Assembly: GCA_024336345.1 (NCBI GenBank) | Contig: JANFOG010000006.1 | Coordinates: 1,736,001-1,800,000 of the forward strand | From: Mariannaea sp. PMI_226 | Taxonomy: Eukaryota > Ascomycota > Sordariomycetes > Hypocreales > Nectriaceae | Direction: 5' to 3' | DNA length: 64,000 nucleotides | Shown: positions 1 to 12,307 of the stretch, piece by piece | How the letters are laid out: every line of letters begins with the position of its first letter | Position numbering within the stretch: position 1 is the stretch's first letter | Notes under the pieces: model-generated | What the model was told of the DNA's origin: nothing | Databases searched by the model: none | What the model saw: the letters and a program-made list of their open reading frames with translations, nothing else | Position numbers and translations under genes: made by a program

Positions 1-1237
1 GAGACACGCTGCCTAATACGCCTTCCTTCACAGCCGCTCCAAGGTAGAAAAATTGTAAGCTACATACCGATTTCATTCAGCTTTATAGAAAAGGTCAGCC
101 GAGAAGATATGTGTGAGCTTCTAGAGTACTAATTCTAGACATCATAGGGCAGCATTTCTTAACCAATATAAAGTAATTTTGCTCAAATTATACTAAATTT
201 TAATATTTGGGTGCCAATGCCCTCTACCCAAAAATAAAATTAGGTTTTGGTATGAGATACATGACTTCAGTTTAATAAAGACTCCAGCTATTATATGTGG
301 ACAAAAGGTGGGTTGTGACCGTGTCCACCCTTATTGTTGCTAGACACCAATGATAACTGTCACATAGGATAGGGGCAACTTCAAGGCACAGAAGGTCTTG
401 ATTTCTAGCTATAGAAAGGTCCTATAGCAGGCTATTTACCTTCTCTAGATGGGGCTGTCTATAGGGGCTTGAGCCCTACAAGGTCTCACTGATGCTATTG
501 TTATAGGATATGTTTTATTTACACAGGTCATGGCTGACGATGCCCTCACCGGTCCAGTAGGCTTGATGTGACCGCTATTTGACAAATACTATTGTACAAC
601 TTTGCAAATAGGTAGATTAAAGGGCTACAGCCACCTGCCAATCTTGATGAGCTTCTAGCGTTGCGATTGGGACGAGTGAATGCCCCTTTCGTCATATCTG
701 TTGAGTAATATCAGGTATGTAACCCCGGTTATAACACGGGTACTTGTACCCGTCATCCGCATCCCATGTTCAGAGTAGAGAAGGGATCGCCGATGCTAAA
801 TACGAGGAGAGAGTCCCATTGGTGCATCGGCAACATCGTTCCCTTTTCGAAGGCGACGTGCTGATCTTTAGAAAAGCCGCCCCCAACTTTATCTGGCGAA
901 AGCTACTTAACATATCAACAGATTGTTTGCGACTGTATGCCGTATTCCCCATATTGCTACTGAGGCGGGAAGGGGTCTAGAACCATTACATTTCATCTGT
1001 CAGCATTCAACGTCACGTGATGGCTTCACTAGTCCCCTCAACATGCTTTAACCTTGCTCAAATGACCTCGTTGTTCCTCACTTGACATTGCCCGTCGATA
1101 GGCCACCCTGATGATGAGCCTCCGAGTGCAATAGCTCTCTCTACTTTGCGTCTTTCTAGAAGTTGGACTGGTAAGAACCGCCGTGTACGTGTCCAGGAAC
1201 AAATTACGGCCATTGGCGGATATACCTATTCACTCCA
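1..1237. other. Intergenic, no gene seen
   Basis: No reading frame here has a recognisable protein or a convincing exon pattern. The first 500 bases are AT-rich. The only notable element is the 16-bp palindrome at 737-752, listed separately, about 490 bases before the start codon of the first regulator. Confidence 0.6.
737..752. promoter_or_regulatory. CGG-N10-CCG palindrome, copy 1 (perfect arms)
   Basis: The sequence is CGGGTACTTGTACCCG: two perfect 7-base inverted arms with a 2-base spacer. CGG triplets in inverted orientation are the classical contact sites of Zn2Cys6 dimers; Put3-like proteins use an N10 spacing. It lies 486 bases upstream of the Zn2Cys6 gene starting at 1238. Binding is inferred, not shown. 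Confidence 0.55.
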
Positions 1238-3137
1238 ATGGTGCGTCGCTCAGGTCGTAGTCGAGGCTGTGAAATCTGTCGCCGCCAAAAAGTCAAGGTA
1301 GGCCATTTTTTACACCTTTTTTTTTTTTTATACACCAAACTTTTTGTGAAGCGATACCTTGAAAGAAGCTCCAACAAGACAAAAAATTGTCTAATACTCT
1401 GTAGTGCGACGAACAACAGCCAGAATGCGCTCAATGCATTCGACGAGGCAAAAATTGCCCGGGGCCGTGGCAAGGCCTTATCATCTTCCAATTCCAAACA
1501 GAACCTAAGCAGCCAACTAAATTTCGACTAGTGAAAGAGGAGATCGACCTATCGCAGTCAGAAATACAAGAACCTAAGTTAATGCATAATTCGGCACCTG
1601 ATCTTGATAGAAATTTAGGACCAGGAGCTTTAGACCCATTCTTGAGCACAGCAATTCCTCTTAACACTTACTATAACGAGCATCTACATCACTGTATGTT
1701 TCTTTTTTTTCTTTTTATGAAACTTGGTTTTATTTTCTTAGTTGTCTCTTCTGTTTATTTCGTATGTTATTCTTACTCGTGCACAGTTATGTTGCACACC
1801 ACCAAAGTCTGTATCCCTTTTCGTCCAGAAATGAAAGGTTTATGGTTTTGGCAGGACGCAATTAGCCAACCAGCCCTGTTTTACAGCCTTCTCGCATTAT
1901 CCGCCTCTCACCGGTTCCATTTACAACTAAACAATGCAGGAAGTCGCCAGGCCAAGCAGTGGATGCTGCAATCACTTGAGCTTCATTCTAAGGCAATACA
2001 GTCTACAAAGCGGATCCTGTGCGACGAGATGGTTGCAAATATTCAACCTATTGCTACCATAATTGGCATTCTAATATCTTTAGCTGTATGTTCTCGTCAT
2101 TTAATCTGATTTCCCACAAGCTTGTTGAGCTAAGGATTTGGCTCTCCACTTTTCAAGGCATGTAATTCCAGCATTGACGAAATGGATGTGCACATGAGTG
2201 GTCTTAGGCACTTGATTCAGATTCACGGTGGCATTGACGTCTTACCCATTTCGACGATTTCCTTTCTAATGAGGTACGTGAGAAAAGTCTCTCTGGCCTT
2301 CTCAAACTTGAGAATTAAAAGTATAGTAACTGGGGGTGACGCTAACCCAAACACTGTAGCGTGGATAACCTCTGGGCTATGGTTAAATGCACCGTGACCG
2401 TCTTGCCATTATCATCCAGGTGGGCTAGCCTTGCATTGAACCATCCATACATCAATATTTCCAATCCAGATAAACTCCCAATTGGAGCATGCTCAAGTCT
2501 GGGGTTACCAAGAAGAGAGCAATTCCGAAGCTTGGGGTCCCGATTTACGAACTCTTCGTGGTGCGATTGTCTTGACAATTCTTTCAAGATTGCAATAGAA
2601 AATTTTGTCGCTTTATTTATACATTATGAGATTTATGGACAACAACCACAACACAAGAACATTATCACTTTTGGCGATAATGATCCGTGGACGCTCGCGC
2701 AACGGTTCTTATTGTCTCTTTCTTACGAACATCTCGGGCCCAATAATATCCAGGAACCACTACGCCGCTCCATATTGGCGTTTTCTCTTACCCGGTATTG
2801 CAACTTTACCATGTTCCCATGCATGGATACCATTGTTACCAATTTGAGAAGCAGTCTCATTCCGACGCTGGAGCTCTTGCAATGTGGCTCACAGGATCTT
2901 CTTTTCTGGATACTGTATGTTGGCGCCTTATCAAGTAGGCATTCGTTCGAGGCCTATAACTGGTATTGTGTCCACCTTTCTGAGGTTTCAAGGGCTCTCG
3001 GACTGTTTGATTGGGATGAAGCACGATCACTTCTCGAGCAGTTCCTTTATGTTCACCGGCCCTCAGATAAATTAGCGGAGAAGATATGGCAAGATGCCCT
3101 TTCATTACGGGAGCAGCGTGAGAAAGCCTTGCCTTGA
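1238..3137 (+). CDS. Zn2Cys6 fungal transcription factor (513 aa)
   Basis: Five exons fit in phase: 1238-1297, 1405-1693, 1787-2085, 2158-2273 and 2360-3137, giving 513 residues. The DNA-binding zinc cluster is at residues 11-38 (Cys 11, 14, 21, 28, 31, 38; spacing C-x2-C-x6-C-x6-C-x2-C-x6-C) and is interrupted by intron 1, as in many fungal factors. The rest looks like the DUF3468/fungal-specific regulatory region, with the HMRGL-like stretch (here HMSGLRHLIQIHGG) in the middle. Intron 3 uses acceptor 2157 because the nearer AGs give stops or the wrong phase. All exons are open and the cluster is complete, so the gene looks functional. The target is unknown; a CGG-N10-CCG palindrome lies 486 bases upstream. 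Confidence 0.88.
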
Positions 3138-4923
3138 AAGTGAGGGCTACTTGGCCGCCGAAAGTAAACTATTTTTACATGGCAAAGTATTACGCTTTCA
3201 ATGTTTTTCTGAAGCCGGTTTTCTATTAAATACACTGCCTTGTTTACTGGACACGTCTATTTCCTCGGCTTTCTTTCTACTTTTGGGTTGATATCTCAGC
3301 TTTGTGGTTACACCACTCACCAGCTCTCTGGCGCTTCAAGTGCTGTGGCTAGCACACGCCGGGCAGAAACTTCATAAGACGCAGACATATTGATCGACTA
3401 TTTCGAAAGGGCTAAGATGGTCCCAGATAGTGGCCGCCTTTTGTAGGTAGTTGAGCGGTAGATGCATCTGATAAAATTTGGCCCTGACACAATTTTGCTA
3501 TCTAGTATTGTTTTTGGCTATATTCGAGGCTCTGAGCCTAACAAATCAGCATCGACACCCAACAGATTATGTCCATTTCGACAATTACAAGAGCGATAAA
3601 AAGACGTATTCATGCACTTAATTATCGCCACTCAAAAAAAAAAATAGGCTTATGAAGCATTGTATCAAGAATGGAGAGCAGGCGGGTGAGCGACAGAGGT
3701 GCGGATGTTGAGAGACTGGTCCTGCCGCTAGCACCGCTGGTGTTGAGGCTATGAGCAGGCCGGCGAGGTGGAACACGAAGGGCTTTTGCAGACGAGTGGG
3801 GCACCTATGGAGTCTCGCCAGGACGATAAGCTGACCTTAGAACGGCAAATGACGTCAATTGGCTGTACCAGCTCGACGCATGGGATCAACGACCCGGATG
3901 TTCGATTGACCCTGTTCGCCACAGTCAGCGCTTTGAACTTGAACTTTGGGGCTTTTACACTGGGCTAGTTTAAATTAGACGGCCCGGCGACTTCCCCGAC
4001 CGGGTTCTAGTGTGCCGCCTGGCCCGAACAATGATGCATCGGGTGCGGTGTCGCGAATAGTTAGCGCAGGCAACATGCATCAACATCGGGCGACGTAGAG
4101 CCGCTTTGATTCATCCATGCAAAGGGCCGCAATATTAGCCACACATATGCCGGAGCGAATCAAAATTTGTTCAAGTCGAGTAACAAGGTGTGCGAAAACA
4201 AGCGCCGTTACAACCTTCTGACAAGTCCCCGTTCGGTATCCCGGCAGGCAGGACTCTTGATTGCCTGAATGCCAAGCAGCGATCTCGGGAAACACACACA
4301 CACACACACACACACACCTTAAATTAACACAAGTCGCCGGGAATATTGCATTATTGAGTGGCCGTTATGCATTAGCTGGTGCGAGCGTGAGGATAAGCGG
4401 CACAGGCATTGCGCAATGATGTCATTGGATGGCTTTGGCGACAAGGCCATAGATTTCCTCTAGACTGAATCTAGGAAACAATAACCTACAACGGTAGGGC
4501 GAGCACCCACAAGATGAGAGCACAAAGCCCTGCGTCCCATTCCGCCACCAGAAGATAGTGATACGACGCGAGGTGCCTATTTCCAGGTTTGAAACAACTC
4601 CAAACGGAAAAAATATATAAAAAATGGGCTCTCTCCAGTGTTTCCAGTTTTAGAATTAGCAACGACCAAAAGAAGGCAAAACGACGACACGGCTCTCCCA
4701 GCTGTCCCAGCAGAGAAACCCCCACTGTGCTTTCCAGAAGCCTACCAAGAAGGCTCAACAGACGCAACGTCAACACCACTTCAACACCACTGCACCGACA
4801 CTTCTATAAAGAGAACTAGAGAGTCTCTTCATGTTCTCAATTAAGGCCATATGTCCTCTTTGTTAAAAATATACGAATTTTCAATTACATGCACTAGGTT
4901 GGCTGACCTAGTGTTACTCCACG
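3138..4923. other. Intergenic; contains an (AC)n microsatellite
   Basis: No supported gene. Short open frames on both strands at 3622-4844 have no recognisable domain and no consistent exon partners. An (AC)13 microsatellite lies at 4292-4317. Confidence 0.55.
4292..4317. repeat. (AC)13 microsatellite
   Basis: Uninterrupted AC dinucleotide run between the first two regulator genes. Confidence 0.95.
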
Positions 4924-7588
4924 ATGAATCCGATATTCACAATCAACGAACCCAGCTTCGAAGTTTTGTCTCCAAGTTTGGCAGGCTTGTTCCCAGGCCA
5001 GGTGAGCCTCATACCAACGGCTTAAATGTGTTGACTTATCTTTGCTGAAAAATTTTGCATCTTCAGGAAGAGGGTTTGGAGAAGACGCAACATAATAGCC
5101 TGGTTGTGGAGCAAAGTAGACCTGGCCTCAATGTCGAGAACATGACTATTGATGAAGCCAGACATATTCTTCGTCGTCGCCGAACCCGAAACGGTATGTC
5201 ATAACTCCTTAGTTGACGGAAACGCAAACACCAAGTTTCCCCGATTTCTTTTTGTTCATTTTCAGCTGTTATCATTGCCTTGCTAGGTATGGTCTGCGGC
5301 TACCCAGAAAGCTCCAAAATAATATGAGTTCTGAAGAAGAACAAGGATGCCTTCTAAAATATTAGTTTACTGGATTATGTCTTACTGACAACCCATGCAG
5401 TAGGTAGCGCATGTTGGCCTTGCCGCTTACGCAAAGTGAAATGTGAAAGAAAGCAGCCTTGCGAGAACTGTGTGAAACGCGACCACCCTCAGTTTTGTGT
5501 CTACCGGCCGAGACGGCCCAATACATCTACCGTTCAACCACTTTCGTACGACTCTTTGACTTCAAGAGCCGATAAATCAGCGGAGAAGCACTCTGGCAAA
5601 GATACTACTTGCTCGCAGCCACAGAGCACCCAACCGCCTGTCCAGGCATTGCACCTGACACGAAACTTGACGAAGCCACCCGGTATGGTCCTTTCTTTTG
5701 CAGAGGTCAAATCTCTCTCTAACTTCTTAGAACATGAAGATGTAGGGAAGCAAGGAGTCGACATAGATTCGAAGTTGATGACCAGCACTTTTCACAAGAC
5801 GATAGAAGAGTCTGGTTCGTCCCTGCCCCAGCTTCCATCTGACTACGAAATCTTCAGGTAACATTTTCCCAGTTTATTTCATGCGAGTCTCTAACATGGT
5901 TACAGACTCTTCAAAATTTACAAAGAGATACCCCATATATTTTGGGAGTTCGTCGTAGATATAAATGATATGGAGCTCAAAGTCATAGCCTACCTGGAAA
6001 AACGCTCAAAAACTCGGCGACAGTCAGACAATGGGACCAGCTCTTGGTTGGCACTTTTATATTCCATTCTGGCTGTAGGCGCCCAGTATCAAGAATTGCC
6101 ATATCATATTCGTCACGAGCAATCAAACGTCTATACTCAAGGGGCCTTCTATTATCTTTATTTGAATAATGCTCTTAGAAAGTAAGCAGACGGATGACCG
6201 GCATCAAGGTATTATCGCATGAACCAGAGGCTAATTTTACCATGTTAGGCCAAAGTTTGTGCATATTCAGGCGCTTCTGCTACTTAGCTTTGTCTTACTC
6301 AACAATACAGAGGTGAGCAGCTCACGGGCTGTCTTGGACCTGACGTATGCCCTCGCGCAGTCCATTGGATTGTACCACGACATAAATGACAGTAGGGAAG
6401 AAAAAGAGGCACCAGTGGACACAGACAACCGCCGAAGACTATGGTAAGCCACATAAACGATCTCATTACACACCCTATTGACCATGATATAGGTGGACTT
6501 ATCTTCGTCATCGCTCGCTAATCTCGCAATTTTGTGGCAATTGTCCTTATGACTCTAATAACTTTGCCCAGCGCAATCACAGCATTAAAGCTCCAGGAGG
6601 GGCAATCCCCAGCCAACCTGCTGCGTTGGTTGTAGCGAGTACCCCTGGCAGTTGGACATATTTAGAGGCTATGTGCCACATACTCCAAGGACTCGAGCAA
6701 CGCTTCAACTCTGCTCCGATTCAGAAGGCGGACCTTTCCCAAATTCTGGAAAGCTGCGAGATGTTTGAGTCCATCGCAGACAAGTTGGCTCCTTACTTGC
6801 GAGACCGGGCACACTGCAAAACCGCTAATGATTATCTACAACACTACTCCGTCCAGTTGCACATCTCTTTTAGCATTGGTATCTGCTGCCGTCCTGTATT
6901 ATGGCGAGCCTCTGATAGCTATCTCGGCTCCTTCCAGCAACAGTTCTTGATCGACAAGTGCACAGAGAATTTGAAATGCACAATTGAGATGTTTCTGGCA
7001 ATGAACCGGCTCTCCATCATCCCGGCACGGTCATGGACTTTTATCCAGATCGCACTCTCCTCTGCACTTTTCTTGGGGAAGATCTCTGGAGATAATGCTG
7101 ACCCAGGGGTCCGCCAGCTGCTAGGCGATCTCATATTGGCACTTTCCGAGATAGCGACAGAGGAACAGCATTTTCCACCAACCAATATGCAAAACACTGC
7201 CGATGCTGGGATTTTTAGCGGAATATCAGACGGTCTTCAGTCTTTGAAAGATCTTTTTCAATCTTTCTCTGTTTTCAAACTAAACGAACAACAGTCGCAT
7301 AACGCTAGTGTCACCCAATTCGACATAAACCTGCTCTCACCAGCCCCATCTAATCAGACGAATTATTCTCTTGAACTAGACGACATTCTACCACCAAAAG
7401 CCAGCCCTACGATGGGAATGGCGACACCAGTTGACGAGTACCTTGCGGACCCCGGCCAGTAAGTGCTCTTATATGCAGCTCGAAGCCAGAGGGAATGTCT
7501 CGAGACTAATCTTTGCTCTAGTAATGTATATATGTCAGAAGATATTTACCAGATAATGCTGGACACGGTGAACTTCTACAACTCATGA
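4924..7588 (+). CDS. Zn2Cys6 fungal transcription factor with fungal-specific TF domain (721 aa)
   Basis: Seven exons fit in phase: 4924-5001, 5067-5193, 5401-5857, 5906-6181, 6249-6443, 6493-7458 and 7522-7588. The zinc cluster is at about residues 73-101 (CWPCRLRKVKC, then C-x5-C-x2-C-x8-C). A PF04082-type regulatory domain covers roughly residues 230-520; the stretch ending in DNRRRLWW at the exon 5/6 border is typical of it. Intron 2 (5194-5400) is unusually long. A 21-base in-frame micro-exon at 5266-5286 is possible but would put hydrophobic residues just before the cluster, so I left it out. The last intron is supported because skipping it gives an immediate stop, while splicing adds 22 residues. 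Likely a nuclear activator; target unknown. Confidence 0.88.
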
Positions 7589-9184
7589 AGAGAAGCGAAT
7601 GCCCTTACCGCGCTTGATTCCCTCATCAGGACCTCAGGCACCAGTAGATGGGAAGTTCTGGTAAAGTGCAACACATGCGTTTGGTATGAATGCACGAATA
7701 GCAAATCTATGGGTTTTTAACAAAAAGAACGCGCTCTGATGCTAAACAGTTTATTACTACTCATATGCCTTGGCGTTGATGTCCCCCAGCCCAAAACTTA
7801 TGGTCCCATCATGGCCTGTCCATCTTAGCCTAGACCTTGGTCTTCTTTTCCTATCATCAAGAAATTGAGCTATTTAGGCTGTATTCTGTTGGTCCCTATT
7901 TTCTAGCGTGCAGCTTGTTTAATAATTTGGTCATCATACCTGGTAGTGACGAAGTTCATGTAAAGTAAGCCATGGGAGCTGCTCTATGGTATGCCCAGCT
8001 GGTAGGTACTAGGCACCTGTGTACGTAATTTGATTGCTCAGTTTGCTTTAGAGGCAGGATCCTTAGGATTATGTTGGCCTCAAGCCTTGGAATGATCATC
8101 CTTCTTACACCTACATTTCTGAACCTACGTGATTGAACCACCCTATTCAGTACACATCATCGCAACTCTACAACCATTCACACTAAAACCATGGGAAGAA
8201 TGAGGTGAAGTCTGTAACTATGGAAGGGTGGTTCGCAACACGATATGAAATGGGACATTCACGTAGCCACGAGCAGCTCTTCATGCAACGGTGTAGTAGG
8301 GACGATGGAGTTGTTCAGGGCATGCCATTTATCGATGGGGATAACACAAGTGCGGAGTAGTGGTTCACTTGAGGCCTCGGGACCGAATCGAACCCATATT
8401 CTAGAGAACTAGCAGCAATGGCGCATGTGTTAAACAACATAAAAAATGCCTCGCATCGGATACTCGGTGATCACCACGAGCACCTCCACCGCCGCGAAAA
8501 CACATTCTCCATGAATCGCCCCAATCGTACGGTCCTTCTCCGCCGAAAGAGTGGCTCCTCCTCGCTCGAAATGGGTTTAGAGATCCGCCTCGCACTGCAT
8601 GATTTCTGATTTTTCATTATATCGCACTGTATTTTTACACAGCACAGGCAGTCTGGCATTGGAATATCATATCGTCTCATATGCGGTCACAACTGTGTAC
8701 AAGACCGTTTCCAACTCTGAGCCCGACCAAATTAGATCAGTGTCTAACTGGCTTTATAGACAAGCAACAGATACAACACAACCCAATCGTCGATATAGCG
8801 AGTTTACCAGCCTTCGTTTTCAGACTGGATCTGCATTCACCGTGGCTTGCAGAGCAGACAATTATTGGCGGGCGCCTGGTTGGCCGCGCTTATGAAAAGT
8901 TACCGAGAGACACATGACATCAGATGCGAAATACCTCCAGCAGCTTACTGTGAGTTTAGAGCACTTTCTAGGGATACGAGTCGCTTGCTGACTCTCACCT
9001 CCGGATTATCCACGATTGGTCTTCCCAACCGCTTTAAGCAAAACGTATGGGTTCCAGAGAGTCTCGCCGAAGCTTTGAAGGCACCGAGACTCACTAAACA
9101 ATGCCAAAATAGACTAATGCGCCTTCCGCTGATAAGAAATGAGCTGGATTGAGGATGAGCAATTGTGTGCTACCATCATCCTGT

Positions 9185-9200
9185 CGGGTGGATGTACCCG
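9185..9200. promoter_or_regulatory. CGG-N10-CCG motif, copy 2 (right arm perfect)
   Basis: The sequence is CGGGTGGATGTACCCG. The GTACCCG arm matches the perfect copies exactly; the left arm differs at two bases. It lies 264 bases upstream of copy 3, in front of the MDR oxidoreductase gene. Confidence 0.4.
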
Positions 9201-9448
9201 TCAAATACAAAAAATCATTGTCCTCGTAGGCCTACTCGACTTTGGCGAAAGTAGGAAACAACTACACTGACAGGTAAGACAAGGAACATCATCTCCGGTA
9301 TGCATATTTATTCCGAAATCCGACTTAAGCCGTTCTTAAGTTCCGTATGGAGGAACAAAGCCGCATGCCACCCTTGCGAGGCTTCTATGGAACAAATGGG
9401 ACAAGCGAGGGTTGTTTCTACAACTAACACAGCTAACATTGGTGGGTA

Positions 9449-9464
9449 CGGGTACAGGTACCCG
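9449..9464. promoter_or_regulatory. CGG-N10-CCG palindrome, copy 3 (perfect arms)
   Basis: The sequence is CGGGTACAGGTACCCG, with perfect 7-base arms, 507 bases upstream of the start codon of the MDR oxidoreductase at 9971. Flanking bases do not resemble those of the other copies, so the 16-mer itself is the recurring unit. Confidence 0.55.
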
Positions 9465-9970
9465 CCATCGACTTCCGTCGGAGGTCGCAGAGTCAAAAAT
9501 GCCAGGGGTAGTGACCCAATCGTTGGGATCACTTTGATAAAGATGGATTGGAGGATTATTTCGGAGAAAGCATCAGTCGTCACTAATCAAGTGTGTACCT
9601 GCCTGCAAAATCTAGAACAACCATCCCTGTAAAGGTGCGCAATGATTTCCAAATCGGAAGATAAGCGAGGTATGAGTGAAGGAAAGTCAGTTTACCAGCT
9701 GACCTATTCCAGCTGTATAATTGTATAAGCGCTACGAGAAAGCAGAATTCTGGGCGTAGCTCATGATGTCGGAGAGAAGCAGAAATTCCACAAGCATACC
9801 TTGACGATAAGTCTCCACTCCAACAAGTTCAGAACAATATATCTTTGGTTGGTCCGGCCGGTCTGATCATCCCATGAATAAGTGGCGTCAATATCAATCT
9901 GAGCACTAACACTTGTGTTCAAGAGTTGTTGCCTCAGAATCAAAGTCGTTTGACGATTAAACAACTTGAC

Positions 9971-11085
9971 ATGGCGGCGAAAACAACAAATAAGTCTCTC
10001 GTGTTCACGAAGATTCCCACAACCCTCCCGGAACATGGAGAACATATGAGATTTGAAGATCGCCCTATATGTTTCTCCCCGCCTCCCGCTGGGGTTACCG
10101 TTAAAACCCTTCTGGTAGGAATTGACCCTTTCATGCGGGACAGGATGCGTGCCCCCGGCTGGGAGGGTTATGTCCCGCCCTTCGTTATTGGCGAAACTAT
10201 GACGAACTTTGGTGTTGCCAAGGTTGTGCGGACCAACAACGAAAACTTCCAAGACGGGGATATAGTCACTGGAATCCTACCCATCGCGGAGTATTCGCAT
10301 ATCCCAGCAGAGACTATGGCGACGATCCTGTTTAAGAGGATTGAGAACCCCCACAAACTCGACTTGAAATGCTTCCTAGGACCACTTGGGCTGGCAGGAA
10401 TGACCGCATGGGTCTCCTTTTACGGGCTCATTTCCCAACAAGCCCAAGGCGGCAGTTTGTGGGTTAATGCCGCGTCTAGTGCTGTCGGGCAGATAGTCGG
10501 TCAACTGGCCAAAAAGGAAGGCATGCAGGTCTTTGGGAGCGTTGGCTCACAGGAAAAGCTTGATTTTGTCGTGAATGAGATTGGCTTTGACGGAGGCTTT
10601 AATTATCGAGAGGAACCTCCCTTGGATGCTCTTCGGAGACTCGCCCCTGAATGGCTGGATATTGTCTATGACAATGTCGGGGGAGGTCATTTTCAGGCCG
10701 CACTGGAGCATCTAAGGTGGCACGGGAAACTATTTATCTGCGGCTGCGTAAGTTCATACCATACATATCATATAATGCAACGTCTTGTCTGACAAATTTA
10801 AAGATCTCCGACCTGAATACGCCCCCTAATGAGCGATTCCATGTCACCAATTTGGGAGACATCTTCCGCAAACGTTTAACCGTCCAGGGTTTCATTTGGT
10901 GGGATGATGAGCTACTACCTCACCTCAGCAGGTTCAACGAAACAATGTCTCAGTGGCTTGCAGATGGGTCAATTAAATTCCGGGATACCGTATACCAAGG
11001 TATCGATCGAGTTCCAGAGGCTTTTACAGATATGTTTAACGGAAGTGCCTTTGGAAAGGTTGTAGTTGAGATAGCAAGAGAATAA
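9971..11085 (+). CDS. NADP-dependent MDR oxidoreductase, zinc-independent LTB4-dehydrogenase/alkenal-reductase type (352 aa)
   Basis: Two exons (9971-10747, 10804-11085) encode 352 residues, a normal length for this family. The N-terminal part carries a GroES-like fold with the DPFMRDRM stretch typical of leukotriene B4 12-hydroxydehydrogenase/2-alkenal reductase relatives. The nucleotide-binding region follows at about residues 165-185 (VNAASSAVGQIVGQLAK). The C-terminal stretch LTVQGFIWWD matches the RVQGFLV-type segment of the family. No zinc-ligand set of alcohol dehydrogenases is visible. The expected reaction is NAD(P)H-dependent reduction of an enone, enal or related carbonyl in the cytosol; the substrate cannot be told. 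I chose ATG 9971; upstream in-frame codons lack an ATG. Two palindromic CGG-N10-CCG-type motifs precede it. Confidence 0.88.
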
Positions 11086-12307
11086 ATGTACTTAGTCGTA
11101 TAATAAAAACGCTGGGTATTGCAGAAGCCTATGCAAAACATTAAACTCTTGACGTGCCGCAATCCATATAACTGTATACTCTCTCCTCATCGCTAATCCC
11201 TTCCTCGTAGTTCCGTAAACGCCTGTCGGGTGAGAAAATGGAGTCCTAGAGTCCGTTTCCCATGGAGAACGTATCTGAGTGAAATCGACACTCCCTTTCC
11301 ATGTACGTGGCTGAAATGTGCATGTGTTTCGCGAGGCTCGCATATCATGAATTGACGTGTTGAGGCGTCGTTGATGGGACTGACTGCCATGAACACGAGC
11401 TGTCCCACTTGGGCACCCAGAGATAGCCACACTGTTCCTCAAAGGTCCCCATTAGAGTCTCGTGAAGTCGTTGCCAGTATCAGTCCCGCCGTAGAGGATG
11501 AATTCTCCGAACATGTTCCATTGTGCTGTTAGAGTCATCAAATTTTCTCAAGCGTGGGGTACTGTTGATTGGCCTGGAAACCGTACCACGCCTCATAACA
11601 CCGAATGCGGGGGGATTGTGTACAGGGGAGAGTTTAATCTGTCAATACTTGTTTCATTTTTGTTCTTTTGATCAGAAGGTAATTTGGGAAGCAACCAGTA
11701 CGTCCCCATTCACTTGATTGCGTGATGATCACAGGCATCGTTATGTTCGGGTACTGGTACCCGAGCCGGCAAGCCAACGACGGCTGCATTTACAAGGAAC
11801 AACTGCCAACGAGAGACTTTGATCAAGTCCCACAAGTGGCCACAAGTGGCTACCTGCTATACAGTGCTAGCTACAAGTAACAGGAATGTGGCAATCACCA
11901 GTAACGGCAGATAGCCGCTAGCAATCGCGCAGAGGGTGCTTGGGCATCACGACGACACCAACCATTGAGCAAATTTCAGCGGCTCTATAACACCAGCCTT
12001 GACGGTAAGAGCAAGCAGCCTGCTCATCATAAAATACCTAACTTACGGGTTGCATTTTGTGGCGTCAAACTATTGCCTCCTGTTCTAACCACATACGGCC
12101 CTAGTTTTGCACTTCTGGCCAGAATACAACAGGATAATGTCACTTGTCAAAATTTACTCCGCTTATTGTCTGTAGGACTTCTGATAGCACCAGCCTGCCG
12201 TCATGTGATTCAATGGCTTTCTCGGCTACCTGCACTCGTACCCAAACAGGATAACAATAATATGTCAGTCATACGCTAATCCAGGGACACGACGCTGCTT
12301 CACTTCT
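11086..12307. other. Intergenic with a perfect palindromic site
   Basis: No supported gene; short frames on both strands show no domain. A tandem of CCACAAGTGG-like sequence lies near 11829-11850 and the perfect 16-bp palindrome at 11748-11763. Confidence 0.5.
11748..11763. promoter_or_regulatory. CGG-N10-CCG palindrome, copy 4 (perfect arms)
   Basis: The sequence is CGGGTACTGGTACCCG, the third copy with perfect arms. It lies between the MDR oxidoreductase and the decayed regulator at 12.3-14.4 kb. Confidence 0.55.

Larger units (their letters stand above)
7589..9970. other. Long intergenic stretch with two CGG-N10-CCG sites
   Basis: No gene I can support. Open frames at 8418-9152 and 9300-9632 give no recognised domain. 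The reading around 8920-9150 looks protein-like in places but is broken by stops, so it may be an old coding relic of unknown family. Two copies of the 16-bp palindromic motif lie at 9185-9200 and 9449-9464. Confidence 0.5.

Noticed and set aside
5266..5286. A possible 21-base micro-exon inside intron 2 of the second Zn2Cys6 gene
   Set aside because: It keeps phase, but it adds a hydrophobic stretch immediately before the zinc cluster; one long intron is simpler.
12231..12245. An extra half site CTCGTACCC near 12.2 kb as an eighth operator copy
   Set aside because: It has no CGG triplet at the required distance, so it does not fit the CGG-N10-CCG pattern.
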